From Centrapalus pauciflorus (lineage: Eukaryota > Streptophyta > Magnoliopsida > Asterales > Asteraceae), in the NCBI GenBank assembly GCA_020465985.1, contig JAANYP010004839.1, positions 124,001 to 188,000 on the forward strand: a DNA stretch of 64,000 nt, written 5' to 3'. Made by a program: the position numbers and the translations under genes. Position 1 is the stretch's first letter. Every line of letters begins with the position of its first letter. The notes below the pieces were generated by a model. It was not told the origin of the DNA. It saw only the letters and a list, made by a program, of their open reading frames with translations, and ran no database searches. Of the stretch, positions 1 to 10,307 are shown one piece after another.

Positions 1-1915
1 TTCCTAAACTGAGAGAGTTCTCCCTGCATCGCTTCAACCCAGGAGTAATCCTTTAGTGCCATTTGCACATTCTTCGGCTCTACTTGCAAGATGAAACAAG
101 AATAGAGGCAAGTATGAAAGGCCTCGGAGTCATTTATCATCGACAACAACACGGTGTTGTTATGTAAACTACTCCTAGTCCTCACACCCTCGTTAGGATT
201 TCCTATGATGCTTTCTATAGGATGGTTCTTGTTGATCCTAGAGGTCTCTATCTCGTCAACTCTCAGATTATCTCCTAAGTTAGATCCTATTTCACCTAAT
301 GGGGGAACATCCTCAGCTTCCACGTTTTCCTCCTCGTGGACATTTTCCTCAGAGTTGGAATTTGTTGCCTGAGTCTGATTCTCAGTTGAAGGTGCTTCTG
401 GATCAGTGACTTCTGGAGATCCATCTTCAGTCGAAGTAGGCTCGGATGTGGATTGAAATGTAGTCCTCGGAAAGGTATGACCTTCATCATTCAGATGCAA
501 CATCGCCATGTCCTTTTCGATTGTACCTGCATTTTCATCCAAAGGAATGTTAAATGACTCAAATAATTTATCATAGTCAAATATCCATTCCGGACCTGTT
601 TGGGGTTCATGTGTATAACTTGTGACTTCAATGTTATACACAATTTCCACTGTACCATTCGTTTTGTTAAAAACCCGTTTTTTTGGTAGTTCGGCACATA
701 ACCTAGGAAGTATCCTTCGTCAGCCTTTTCACCAAACTTAGGTTGATGTTTTGTTCGCAGTAAAGTACATGGTACCCCAAACGGTTCGAAGCCAGTTAAA
801 TTAGGTGGCCGTTTATTCAAAACTTCATAACAGGTTTTGTTCAAAGATTTGACAGTTAGGACCCGGTTTAAAATATGACATGCGGTATTCACTGCCTCCC
901 CCCAAAACATGGTAGGAAGCTTTGAATCCGAAAGCATAGTCCTAGCTGCCTCAATCAATGTCCTGTTTTTTATTTCGGCCACCCCATTTTGTTGAGGCTC
1001 ATACGGTGCACTAAATTGATGCACTATGCCCTTTGATAGGCAATATACACCAATTACAGTGTTTTTAAATTCTGTTCCATTATCACTACGTAGCCTTTTA
1101 ACCCGTGTTCCATAGGAATTCTCCACTTGGTTTAAGAACCCGATGAGCTTGGAAGTCGTCTCGTCCTTTGTACCTAGAAAGAAAACCCAAGAAAATCGTG
1201 AGTAATCGTCAGTGATAACTAAACAATACTAACTACCTCCTATGCTCCTTTTGTTGATTGGTCCGAAGAGATCCATATGCAACAAATCGAATGTAGAGGT
1301 TATAGAGTTCTGAGTCTTCGACTTGTGTGTCTTCTTATGTTGTTTGCCCTTCTTGCATGGTTGACACTTGTCCTCCAACTGAAAACTCTTCATAGGCACA
1401 CCTTGCACCAATCCATTTTTCGTTATATAGTTCATTTTTCTTAGGTGCAAATGTGCCATGCGTCTGTGCCACAACACTGATTCAGTTTCCGAAGCTTTTG
1501 ACAGTAAGCAGATCGGACCCATCGAAGTTTCCAGCTTGTTCATATCGAGCATGTACAAGTCATTCTTCCTTGGTGCTCGTATCAATATCCATTCTTCAGG
1601 AATCTTGAATCCCGGTTTTAGCACTAACGCTTTAGTGTCAGTGAATAGCACTGAATTCTTCTTGTCACAGATTTGAGATACACTAATGAGATTGTGAACC
1701 AGTTTATCAACGTGATAAACTTGATCCAACTTGATCGTCCCATTAGTGACCACTCCAGTACCCGTGATGTTTCCTCCTTTATTACCCGCGAATGATACAA
1801 ATCCCCGATTCCCACCCTTGAAGTCTGTAAGGAGACTTCTTTCCCCCGTCATGTGCCTGGAGCATCCACTGTCGATGAACCATTTGTTGTTTGGACCTGT
1901 GGTAATCTCCTGCAC
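1..1915 (-). pseudogene. pol: Element A Pol: protease, GAG-pre-integrase, integrase, start of RT
   Basis: The frame opens with the aspartic protease motif DSGCSRHMTG (near 1880), followed by the pre-integrase zinc region (H..H in WHRRMAHLHL, then CQPCKKGK). The integrase core shows all three catalytic residues: HMDLFG (~1270), RSDNGTEF (~1085) and PQQNGVAE (~990). One in-frame TAG at 1229-1231 lies just after the first catalytic Asp. A frameshift near 690 moves the reading into another frame, which then stays open through an acidic linker to ALKDYSWVEAMQ, the usual start of RVT_2, at the window edge. Only one stop and one shift are visible, so this is a fairly young copy. The RT and RNase H lie beyond the window. 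Confidence 0.88.
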
Positions 1916-1930
1916 ATGAAAGAAAATAGG

Positions 1931-4077
1931 TTAGTTATCACGGGGAACCCAAGCCATAACTGACTTGGTTATACCATTCTCGTCCACATACTTAAACTCT
2001 TTCAAATACCCATCTCGCCTTTCAGGTGACTTGGGTAGTTGAACAGGAGTTTGTTGTGGTGCCGAGTGATGAAAATTCACTCTTTGCCTTTGAGTAGGCA
2101 TTTGTTGTGGAGCTCTTGAATAATTCCGATTATATTGCATTTCAGATTGAGATCCCTGAGCTCTTACCGGTGTGTGATGTCTAATAGGAGTGTGTGACCT
2201 AAATGGAGTGTATGCTCTGCTAGGTGTTGTGCTCCTATATTGTTGTTGAGGTCCAGACCTAGATTGATTTACGACTCGATTCGGTGAATTAGTCCTAACC
2301 ACTTCCTTTGGTCCAACCTTTACCAGTAATTGTTTCACAACTTGTTTTGGTGCAGCCTGCATAGTTTTCTCGGTACTCTGAGAACTACTAGTGCTCGCCA
2401 CTCTTGTTGAGGGCTTGAGTTGTGTTGGCTTCCCTGTCTTAGGTGTAACTTCAGTTTTCCTAAGCGGATAGTTAGAAGCAACATTCCCCTTTTCATGACG
2501 TCTAAAGCAGACATCTTGTCAATGGACTTCTTGTGTGTGCCCTTAGTCTTAGGTGTCTCACTTGTGTCCTGGTCTTTTTGAACATCTATTGCGACTGGTT
2601 CATTGTCCTGATCATTAAAATCAATTTTATGTTTCCTGCAGGTGTTTCACTGGAAGAAGACACAAATTTGACTTTCTTAACATTGACGGTTGTATCAGTC
2701 ACCTTAGGTGTATTTTCTTTTATAGGCTCAGATATAGGTGCAGGTATGTCCTCTAAGTCTACTGATTTCTCAGTTTTCTCCTGAGCTTGAGGCACGTAGT
2801 TTGCATTAAAAGGAGGAGGAATCTCATGAAATCCTAGACCTACAGGCTTTTTAGATTGGCGTTGAGCATCTAAAACTTTTCCTAGGTTCAGACTTGAGTT
2901 CCTAAACTTTTCTAGCTTACTATTGGCCTCTGCTACATTCACCTTAGTTTCAGCTAGCTCTACTTCTTTGGTCTAAGATATTTGGTCAAAGCCTCTACAT
3001 GCTCATACATCAGTTCTAATCTAAAGCACTGCTCACTCAGCTTGTCTTTTAGAACTATGACATCTTGTGCATCAGGTTTAAGCTTGTCCTTAAGATCTTG
3101 CTTAATGTCATTTAGGCTAGCATTATCAGATTTTAAACACTCATTTTGAGCAGATATGTGCTTATGTGATTCTAATACAAGATTTAACCTGTCGTTTGAA
3201 GTAACACATAACACACATAATTCATGAAAAAGAGAGTAATTCAGACTAACCTTTGTGTGGTCGGATTCCACGTTGGCCATTTGAGCGGCAAACTCCAGAA
3301 GCGTCTGATCATTCGTCTTCTCCACCCACATCGGACTGCTGTCCCTTGTGGTCTGCTCTTTCCCTTCACATCCATTCTCCGTGACTTCAGCCATAAAGGC
3401 TCTAGTGTTAGATTCCGGATGTGAGCTCCAGTCGTAAGTACCATCCAGCTGTCTGTCTGATGTTACGTTTGATAACAGACCAGCTATGTTGGCTTGACTG
3501 GATGATGAACTCGGAAGGTATCTTTGTTGAGATTGGTTCGGAAACTGTCCATGATGCTGATTTTGCCCTTGGTAAGTATCTACCTTTGGTCTCTGACATT
3601 CTCTTGCGAAGTGACCCAGACCTTGACAATTGTAGCATTTGACATTGGACTTATCAAAGCCAATCCCCTTATTGTTTATGTTCAGATTTCTTCCAGTCCG
3701 TTTGATGAATAGCTTAACCCGTTGGGTTACCATGGCCAGTTTCCATTTAAGATCCATCTCCTCCAGGTCGTCAGGGTCTACCTGATCATAGTCTTCATCC
3801 CAGAGTGCAGGATCGTTTATTTTCCCTTGAACGCAGTTTCCATACGCGGCCACAAATGACGCCAATAGATTCAAATGTTCTTCGGCCGACTTAGCGCTCA
3901 TGGGCATCTTAGAGTATCCCTGAGATGTTGATGCAGGTGTTGCCTGAGGTTGTTGTTCTTCCGATGTTCCCAACCCTAAGAACGCTCTATTCAGTGTGCC
4001 ATCAGTCTCTGCTGGTGACGACGTTTCTCCGGTGAAAAACGCGGTAGCAGTCTTCAGATCAGCTGCCGCAGAAGGTT
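1931..4077 (-). pseudogene. gag: Element A Gag C-terminus: nucleocapsid zinc knuckle and long linker
   Basis: The frame after the capsid shift runs from about 4077 to 2960. It includes the DLEEMDLKWKLAM block that precedes the nucleocapsid and a complete zinc knuckle CX2CX4HX4C (CYNCQGLGHFAREC, codons 3596-3637). A coiled-coil-like, Lys/Glu-rich stretch follows. After a stop at 2960 and a frame change, a Pro/Ser linker continues to the terminal AWVPRDN motif just upstream of the protease. Inside this linker (2468-2509) is a second knuckle in decayed form: it reads C-F-R-R-H-E-K-G-N-V-A-S-N-Y, so three of the four zinc ligands are gone. The broken frame makes a functional protein unlikely. Confidence 0.8.
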
Positions 4078-4803
4078 TTATTGATTTCCAAAATACATGG
4101 CTGGATTTTGGACTTGTTCATAATTGGTTTCAGCCTTCAGAAGCTCAAAATGATAAGCCCGCAGCGTTCCCACTACATCCTCCAACGATTGAGTATAATA
4201 CTTATCTTCATCAAGCTTGATCATAGCCACGTACATCGCCCATTTGCCTGGTAAGGCATCAAGAAGCTTATTGTTCTTCTCTGTGTCGTTATACTCAATG
4301 CCATGACTCTCAAGCTCTGTTAGCAGATGATAAAAGTGTGTGATTGTGTCATCCAGCTGTGCATCCTTCAAAGCCTTGAAAATAGCAAACTGCTGTTTCA
4401 ACAATTCCATGCGCTTCCTCCGAACCCTCGGATTACCCTCACACCTCTTTTCCAGCGACTCCCAAAGCTCCTTAGATGTCTTTTGATTGCGGAATGTGTG
4501 TAGTATATCCTGAGGCAAAGCCATTCGAACAATCGAGAAAGCTCTGTTCTCGGCTTCATATAGTTTCTTATCATCCTCCTTCATCATTTGGTATGATAAG
4601 ACTCTTTGACGGCCTTCAACTTCTGAGATAGGTGGAATGTATCCTTCGTCAATACATACCCACATTCGCATGTCGTTGAAACGCACAAAATCGGCAAACC
4701 GATCTTTCCACCAATAACAGTCTTCAAGTTTCATCAGCTTAGGCGGAGTATTAGCTTTCCCGACCTCATGATCCATTTCTAGAAACTTTTGAAGATTTGA
4801 CAT
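4078..4803 (-). CDS. gag: Element A Gag capsid (UBN2/DUF4219-type), N-terminal part
   Basis: A 241-codon open frame starts at the first ATG after the leader. It has the copia Gag pattern of a substrate-like WWKDRF..W block near residues 32-50, the KELWESLEKRCEG segment near residue 113, and an LLDALPGKWAMYV block near residue 185. These are characteristic of the UBN2 capsid domain that assembles the cytoplasmic virus-like particle around the element RNA. The frame ends in TAA at 4078-4080, after which homologous sequence continues in another frame, so the stop is secondary to a frameshift. There is no sign of a signal peptide or membrane segment. Confidence 0.85.
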   Translation of the reverse strand: MSNLQKFLEMDHEVGKANTPPKLMKLEDCYWWKDRFADFVRFNDMRMWVCIDEGYIPPISEVEGRQRVLSYQMMKEDDKKLYEAENRAFSIVRMALPQDILHTFRNQKTSKELWESLEKRCEGNPRVRRKRMELLKQQFAIFKALKDAQLDDTITHFYHLLTELESHGIEYNDTEKNNKLLDALPGKWAMYVAMIKLDEDKYYTQSLEDVVGTLRAYHFELLKAETNYEQVQNPAMYFGNQ

Positions 4804-5406
4804 TGTTTCAAAAGTAATTGAATTCTAACTTAATAAATTTAATTCGAAACTAATTTAAGTTAATTCTTTCGAATCTAGGTAGATTCGAATATAATTAAGT
4901 TTAAATCTATTTGGGATTAAATTTGATTAAGTTTTGAAATTCAATTAAATTCGAACTTGATGACAGATTCGAAAGTCTCCAAACACGAAGGTCAAGACAA
5001 ACTCGAATACTCAGTAGATTCGAAGCACCCTGTTCGACTATAGTCCAAACTCGAAGCAAACTTGAATCAAATAAACTCGAATAAATCTGTTCGAAAGGAG
5101 CGGATTTTGGCTAGACTCGAGACTAAGTAAAACCCTAATTACTCCTAACAGATTCGAGCACCGCAAACTCGAAAAACGGCTAATACTTCGATTTCTTAAC
5201 GTTTTGCAGATTAAATCAATATTTTTACAACGAAAAATATTGATTTCGATCAAAAACGTGAAAAACACGAAGTATTTCCCGGATGACAATTTGCTAAGCT
5301 CGAAAAACCCGAAAAACACGAATCTTGAGAGAATAACCGTCCAAATGCGTCAAGAAACCTAGGGTGTATCTTTATGTACACGAAGAACACTAAGAACACC
5401 CCGGAT
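4804..5406 (-). other. Element A untranslated leader, TCGAA-rich
   Basis: About 600 bp lie between the primer-binding site and the gag ATG. No convincing coding frame is seen. The stretch is A/T-rich and dense in the word TCGAA: I count 12 on the plus strand between about 4843 and 5310, mostly as ATTCGAA or ACTCGAA. This is the region where packaging and dimer signals would be expected in a retroelement; that role is inference. Confidence 0.7.
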
Positions 5407-5418
5407 GCTCTGATACCA
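5407..5418 (-). other. Element A primer-binding site (initiator Met tRNA)
   Basis: The minus strand reads TGGTATCAGAGC, the standard complement of the plant initiator-methionine tRNA 3' end, two bases from the LTR boundary. It fixes the orientation and the inner edge of the 5' LTR. Confidence 0.95.
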
Positions 5419-5420
5419 CT

Positions 5421-6030
5421 TGTAAGGTCTACATAACACGGATCTATCTAGACGCGAGACCGTCAACGAGTGCGGAATCCTCGTTAACGGGTTGACGGAA
5501 ACAACTCTCACTAGGAAAACGGAGACTATCAATGAGCTGTACGAACTAACAAGAACGCACCTACTAGAAGATTCTCTCCGAAAGAACACTCAATTAGCTG
5601 ATAAACTCGAGATCGCCTATTTGCTTAATCCCTCACGAATTCTGCAAAAAGTCTGTTAATGATTAGAGTCTATCCCTAATTATAGAGGCTAATTCGAGTC
5701 TGCCATGGGCCAAACTCGAATCAGGCCCAGGGCCCATTCGAGTTTGTCCCCTGGACACTCTCGAATCTACCTTATGAGGAACATTCGAATCTGCCTAGGA
5801 ACACATTCGAATCTGTCATAGATTCGAATGCCAATCCTTATAGAATTCGAATTTATTCTTTCACCTATTTAACTTAGAATTGAAACTTATGTTTTTAACT
5901 TATGTTTGATTTTATCTTTGATCTTTATGTTTGAACTTCTTGTAATACGTTACATCAAGTTCAAACATACAATCAATAATATATATCAAACATATATAAA
6001 CATATATATCAAACACTTGCTAATACCACA
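5421..6030 (-). repeat. Element A 5' LTR (610 bp)
   Basis: The LTR is bounded by TGT...ACA (plus strand TGTAAGG at 5421 and ATACCACA ending 6030). The inner edge is two bases from the primer-binding site. The outer edge is a sharp switch to reverse-transcriptase coding sequence of element C. The LTR contains a second cluster of CpG words (TCGAA and TCGAG between about 5604 and 5850) resembling those of the leader. The partner LTR is outside the window, so the two cannot be compared. Confidence 0.85.
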
Positions 6031-6066
6031 ATGTTGGATCACTTAGACTGCTATCGTCACACAGGG

Positions 6067-6975
6067 TGTACCAACAAAGAATTTAAGACATTGATGCACA
6101 AAAAGTTTCAAATGAGTTCAATGGGAGAACTCACCTTCTTTCTAGGATTGTAGGTCAAGCCAAAGCCTACAGGACTTTTTATAAGTCAATCAAAGTAAGT
6201 TAAAGACATACTGGAAAAGTTTGGTTACAAAGATTCCAAAGTTGCTAGTACTCCAATGGACACTCACAAGCAGCTTGATGCAGACAAAGATGGAGTAGAT
6301 GTGGACATTCACCTATACATATCCTTGATAGGTTCACTTATGTACCTCACATCTTCTAGACTTGATATAATGTTTGCTGTTTGTGTTTGTGCCAGGTTTC
6401 AATATGCTCCAAAGGACTCACACATGTTTGCTATTATGAGAATCTTTAGATATCTCAAAGGCCAACCACATTTGGGCCTATGGTATCCTAAAGACTCTCC
6501 TCTTGAACTAACAGCCTATTCTGACAGTGATTATGGAGGATGCAACATTGACAGAAAGTCCATAACTGGTGGATGTCAATATCTAGGAGCAAGACTGGTC
6601 TCTTGGCAGTGCAAAAAGCAAACAACTGTCTCCACCTCATCTACTGAAGCAGAGTATGTAGTAGCTGCCAGCTGCTGTTCCCAAGTGATGTGCATTCAGA
6701 ATCAGCTGAGAGACTATGGTATGAACTTCTTATCTACTCCTATTTACATTGACTACTCAAGTGCCATAAGCATTGTACAGAATCCAGTGAAATTTCCCAA
6801 AACCAAGCATATAGACATAAGATTTCATTTTATAAGAGACTGTAATGAGAAGAAATTAATCCAAGTTACCAAAATTCATACAGATGATCAGTTAGCTGAT
6901 CTATTTACAAAACCATTTGATGTAGGAAAGTTCACCTTCCTAGTATCAAATATTGGTATGGTTAATATGGATTAA
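6067..6975 (+). pseudogene. pol: Element C RT C-terminus and RNase H
   Basis: The frame reads from the segment just after the RT active site through MGELTFFLGL, the usual copia RT landmark, and then into RNase H with STSSTEAEYV (near 6630-6660) and the terminal TKHIDIRFHFIRD and QLADLFTKPF blocks. The last 239 codons (6256-6975) are open. Upstream, TAG at about 6151 and TAA at about 6199 interrupt the RT portion. The active-site YVDD block itself is missing or scrambled at the junction with element A, so no working reverse transcriptase could be made. The frame ends in TAA just before a purine-rich tract. Confidence 0.9.
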
Positions 6976-7382
6976 TTTTTTCTTCATCATTTTCTCTTAT
7001 TTTATGAAGAATATATTTATTTCCTATGCTTGATTAAGGGGGAGACACTGTTTATTAGAATATGCTTACTTTTCAACTAACAGCTTGAGTCTTTTCTCAA
7101 GCTGCTAGTTCATTTCACTCGGACTGTTAGTTGTTTCACTTGATCTGTCAAAGTGTGCAGGATAATTTGGTAAACTCTTATAAGTGTGTGCGCGAGATTA
7201 GATATTTTCGAAACCCCCAAACCTTTAAAAAAGAACTACCAGTTTCAAAAAATAAGTACCAGTTTCAAAAATATCTGTCAATTGTAACTACCAGTTTCAA
7301 AAATATCTTCCACGACCTTCCTTTTCTCTCTGAGCGATTCACACACACTTCTCTAAAACCCTAAATCACCGTTTGATCATCA
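6976..7382 (+). other. Element C spacer between pol and the extra ORF
   Basis: The spacer is non-coding. It holds an internal polypurine-like tract (TAAGGGGGAGAC at about 7035-7046) and three imperfect copies of ACCAGTTTCAAAAA between about 7237 and 7306. An untranslated leader with CTCTAAAACCCTAAATC follows just before the ATG at 7383. No TATAAATA box like that of the D/E/G family is present here. Confidence 0.7.
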
Positions 7383-10201
7383 ATGGAGTTTGTCAAAGAA
7401 CACAACTGTCTTCCCTATTCTCTCAAACACACTGACCTTCAACCATTCCACGACATGATGGACTTCCTTCGAAGTTCCCATATCCATCATGCCCTTACTA
7501 TCAATCCCACCATCTACATATCCCATATAGAACAGTTTTGGAAATATGCCTCTGTCAAAACCATCAATGGAGTCACTTCTTTGACATCCAAAATCGATGG
7601 AACTACTGTCACCATCATTGAGGATCTCATCCGCCAACACTTGCATCTTCAAGATGCTGCAGGTGTAACAGATCTATCTCTTACTGCCTTACATGAAGGC
7701 CTTTTTGCTATAGGGTATAGGGGCCCTACTGATTCTTTCACTTTCTTTAAAGCTCATTTTGCCCATAAGTGGAAATACCTTGTACATATTATACAACAGT
7801 GCATAAGCCCAAAAAGAACTGGTTGGTCAGAATTTTCTTCAAATATAGCCACTGCCTTAGTGTGTTTATCAACGAACCAACAGTTCAATTTTTCAAATAT
7901 GATTTTTCAGGGTATGTTAAGGCATCATGCCCTAAAGAATGGGAAATTTATGATGTATCCTAGATTTTTGGCTGAAATAATTGCAAGAACCTGCAATAAT
8001 TTCAATGTACATAAAAGGATACATGTTTCCCATAGGCACTCTTTACCATCAATAAAAAGACTTTTAAAACCTAGTGCCAATTTTTTTAATATAGATGTCC
8101 CCTTGCCCTCTGCAATGTTGGGCATCCATCCCATAAACAGAGGAGAGGGTCCTGAGCTGCCTCAGCCTTCCATCACTGCTTCACCCCCAGGACCCCAACC
8201 CACTCCTCATGAGACAAATACTCCACCTGCTCCTTCTGTCAAACCCACATCCCCATTCATACTATATAAAAGAAAAAGCGTTTCAGGAGCTCCTTCCTCC
8301 TCAGCCCTAATACCAGAGCCAAATATCCCTGTGCAGGAGGACACATCTGCACAGAATATCAAAAGGGCACCCACTGAGGACACTCTCATCCTCAATTTGG
8401 AGGTGGCCATCCCAATAGAGGATGTCCATATGGGTTCTATGGCTGACACTATTGATGTCTCTGCACAAGAGGCACAGGACAGTGTCAACATCAATATGAC
8501 CACACCCGTGGCAACAGAGGGTGTGCACGCACCTTCTGGAAGTCCCCAGTACCATGAACAGAGGGGCCCAGATGTTTCTACTTCTGGAATTCCTGCTAGT
8601 GATAGATCACAAGCACCACTTTCATTTGCTGATCTTGAGGCTAGTTTGCAACTAATGGTATTGACGGATCCTCAGCTGAAACCTGTTGTAGCAGTATTGG
8701 AGCATTACCAGTCCCTTATTGCTACACAGGGGGCACAAATCATAGCACTCCAATAGACAGTAGCAGCTCAAAATCAAAGGATGGATTATTTTCATCAAGG
8801 GTTCACCATTTGTGGAAATAAGATCATTCAACTTGAGAAGATGATTCGAACCCTAATGGCAAAGGTTGTAGGTCCTCCTGGCCAAACCAATGCATCCAAA
8901 CAGGGGGAGAATCAGGTGATCCCTATTTCAGTCCAAACAGCTTCAACTCCTGCTCCAACAGTCCCAGCTCCAACAGTCCCAGATTCTAGGCTAACAGTCC
9001 CAACAGCTACTCAAGCTGTAAGCCTAGAAACTCAAGCTGCTCCTATAAGAACAACTGGAGTTGTTATCAGAGAAGGAATTCAAGCTCTTGTCAGTACAGT
9101 CCAATCTATAACATTTGCAACCAAAGATAAGGGCAATGGCATACTCATTGATTCTCAAAAGCTTAAATTCTCCTCTAAAGAAGCCCAGGTTGCTCATGAT
9201 GCTGAATTTGCAAAAAGGTTAGTAGAAGTACACGATGCTCTCTTGGACCAGCAAACCCATGCTCCAGTGAAAGATGATGAAACCTTAGGTGACTACCTAA
9301 GAGGGTTTGTGGTCAAGGAGAATCAAAAGAAAAGGAAAATGCCAACAGGGCATTCAAAGGCAGAACACAGAAAATTTTTGGTCAACTTCTCTGCATCCGT
9401 TGGAATTCCAAAGAAAATGGCTCAGTCATGGGAAACCGAAAAGCTACAAGAAGTACATGACAAAGAGATGGAAAAACGAAAAGCAGCCAAAGTCTCCCAT
9501 CAAGTCCAAAGCAAACAAGAACAAGTTCAAGCCGGAGTAAGTGATCATCAAGCTGGTGTCAGTGATCCTTCTCCTCTTGTTCAAGCTGTTGCTAATGATC
9601 CTCAATCAGAAGCCATTCAACAAGCAAAACTTGATCAGGTGAAAAGGGTGTTGTTTGAGCATCAGCTTCAAAAGGTTATGGAAATAGAAAAGACCCTCGA
9701 TCAGCATGACTTCTCCAAGCCTCCTATTACATATTGGTATGCTAAGTCAATGGATGACATTGACTTAAAATATCATTTTGTAGTCAAAAGAGAAGCTGGT
9801 CCTGAGGAAGAATATAAAAGCATAGTTCACCTTCTACAGAAGATACCAAAGAAGAGTTGACTCCAATGCATCGTATTGGAACTGTTAGTCAATCTAGGTC
9901 TCCACTTCTCTGGGTCAAGCAAAGTGTAAAGGATCTGAAGAGAATTTTTGATCTAGAATCTATCAGAAGAGATATAGATAATGCCAAGGATATGAAGATT
10001 GCTCATGTTGATCTGTATGTGAAATCAAAGACATATAGACTCAAATTTGCAAATGGATCCAGCATGTTCTTCAATTTTGAATTCTTTGATCTTCCAAGAG
10101 CATGGCTACTGCAAGTGAGCTTAGTGAAGATATATTATGATAAAGAAGAAATGAAAAGAGAATTTTTGAAGGCAATTAGGCAGAAACTTTCACAACTATA
10201 A
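7383..10201 (+). pseudogene. Element C extra 3' ORF (aORF), unknown function
   Basis: About 940 codons with two breaks: an in-frame TAG at 8754-8756 and a frameshift near 9850, where the homologous frame continues to TAA at 10201. Residues 1-240 form an ordered domain with landmarks FLRSSHIHHALTINPTIYIS, IEQFWKYA, VTIIEDLIRQHLHLQD, FFKAHFAHKWK, SPKRTGWSEFSS and MMYPRFLAEII. A long Pro/Ser/Thr/Gln-rich stretch follows, then a Lys/Glu-rich region likely to be helical, and a C-terminal segment that reads VDLYVKSKTYRLKF. I see no signal peptide or hydrophobic membrane segment, so it does not look like an envelope protein. Related proteins are common in plant copia elements, but their role is not established to my knowledge. 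Confidence 0.8.
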
Positions 10202-10295
10202 GTTTTTGGATGCCTTAGTTTGTAGATAACAGTTTTACTTTGTTTTATTTCCTTATTTTTTATAGAAACTTAAAGTCTTGTGTAAAGAATTCAAG

Positions 10296-10307
10296 TTAGG
10301 GGGAGAT
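10296..10307 (+). other. Element C polypurine tract
   Basis: The purine run TTAGGGGGAGAT lies directly before the LTR start TGTTGGGAAATATT. This is the plus-strand primer position in reverse transcription and defines the inner edge of the 3' LTR. Confidence 0.85.

Larger units (their letters stand above)
1..6030 (-). mobile_element. Element A: Ty1/copia retrotransposon, 5' portion, SIRE/Maximus-like
   Basis: Read on the minus strand, the order is LTR, Met-tRNA primer-binding site, ~600-bp leader, UBN2 Gag, CCHC, long linker, DSG protease, integrase, and then the very start of the RVT_2 reverse transcriptase at base 1, where the window ends. The 3' LTR lies outside. The right edge at 6030 abuts RT-coding sequence of element C, so A inserted into C; the bases ATGTT at 6031-6035 would be one copy of the target duplication. 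The lineage is inferred from the Gag style and the two zinc knuckles, not from a search. Confidence 0.9.

Noticed and set aside
5038..5319. 93-codon minus-strand frame in the A leader
   Set aside because: Lies in the untranslated leader between primer site and gag; Phe/Ser/Leu-rich composition follows from base content, with no motif.
5407..5418. tRNA-related sequence suggesting a tRNA gene
   Set aside because: Only the 12-base primer complement is present; the same holds at the other primer sites in the window.
7383..8756. Envelope-like protein of a retrovirus-like element
   Set aside because: No signal peptide, hydrophobic membrane segment or glycoprotein-like Cys pattern is visible; position alone does not make it Env.
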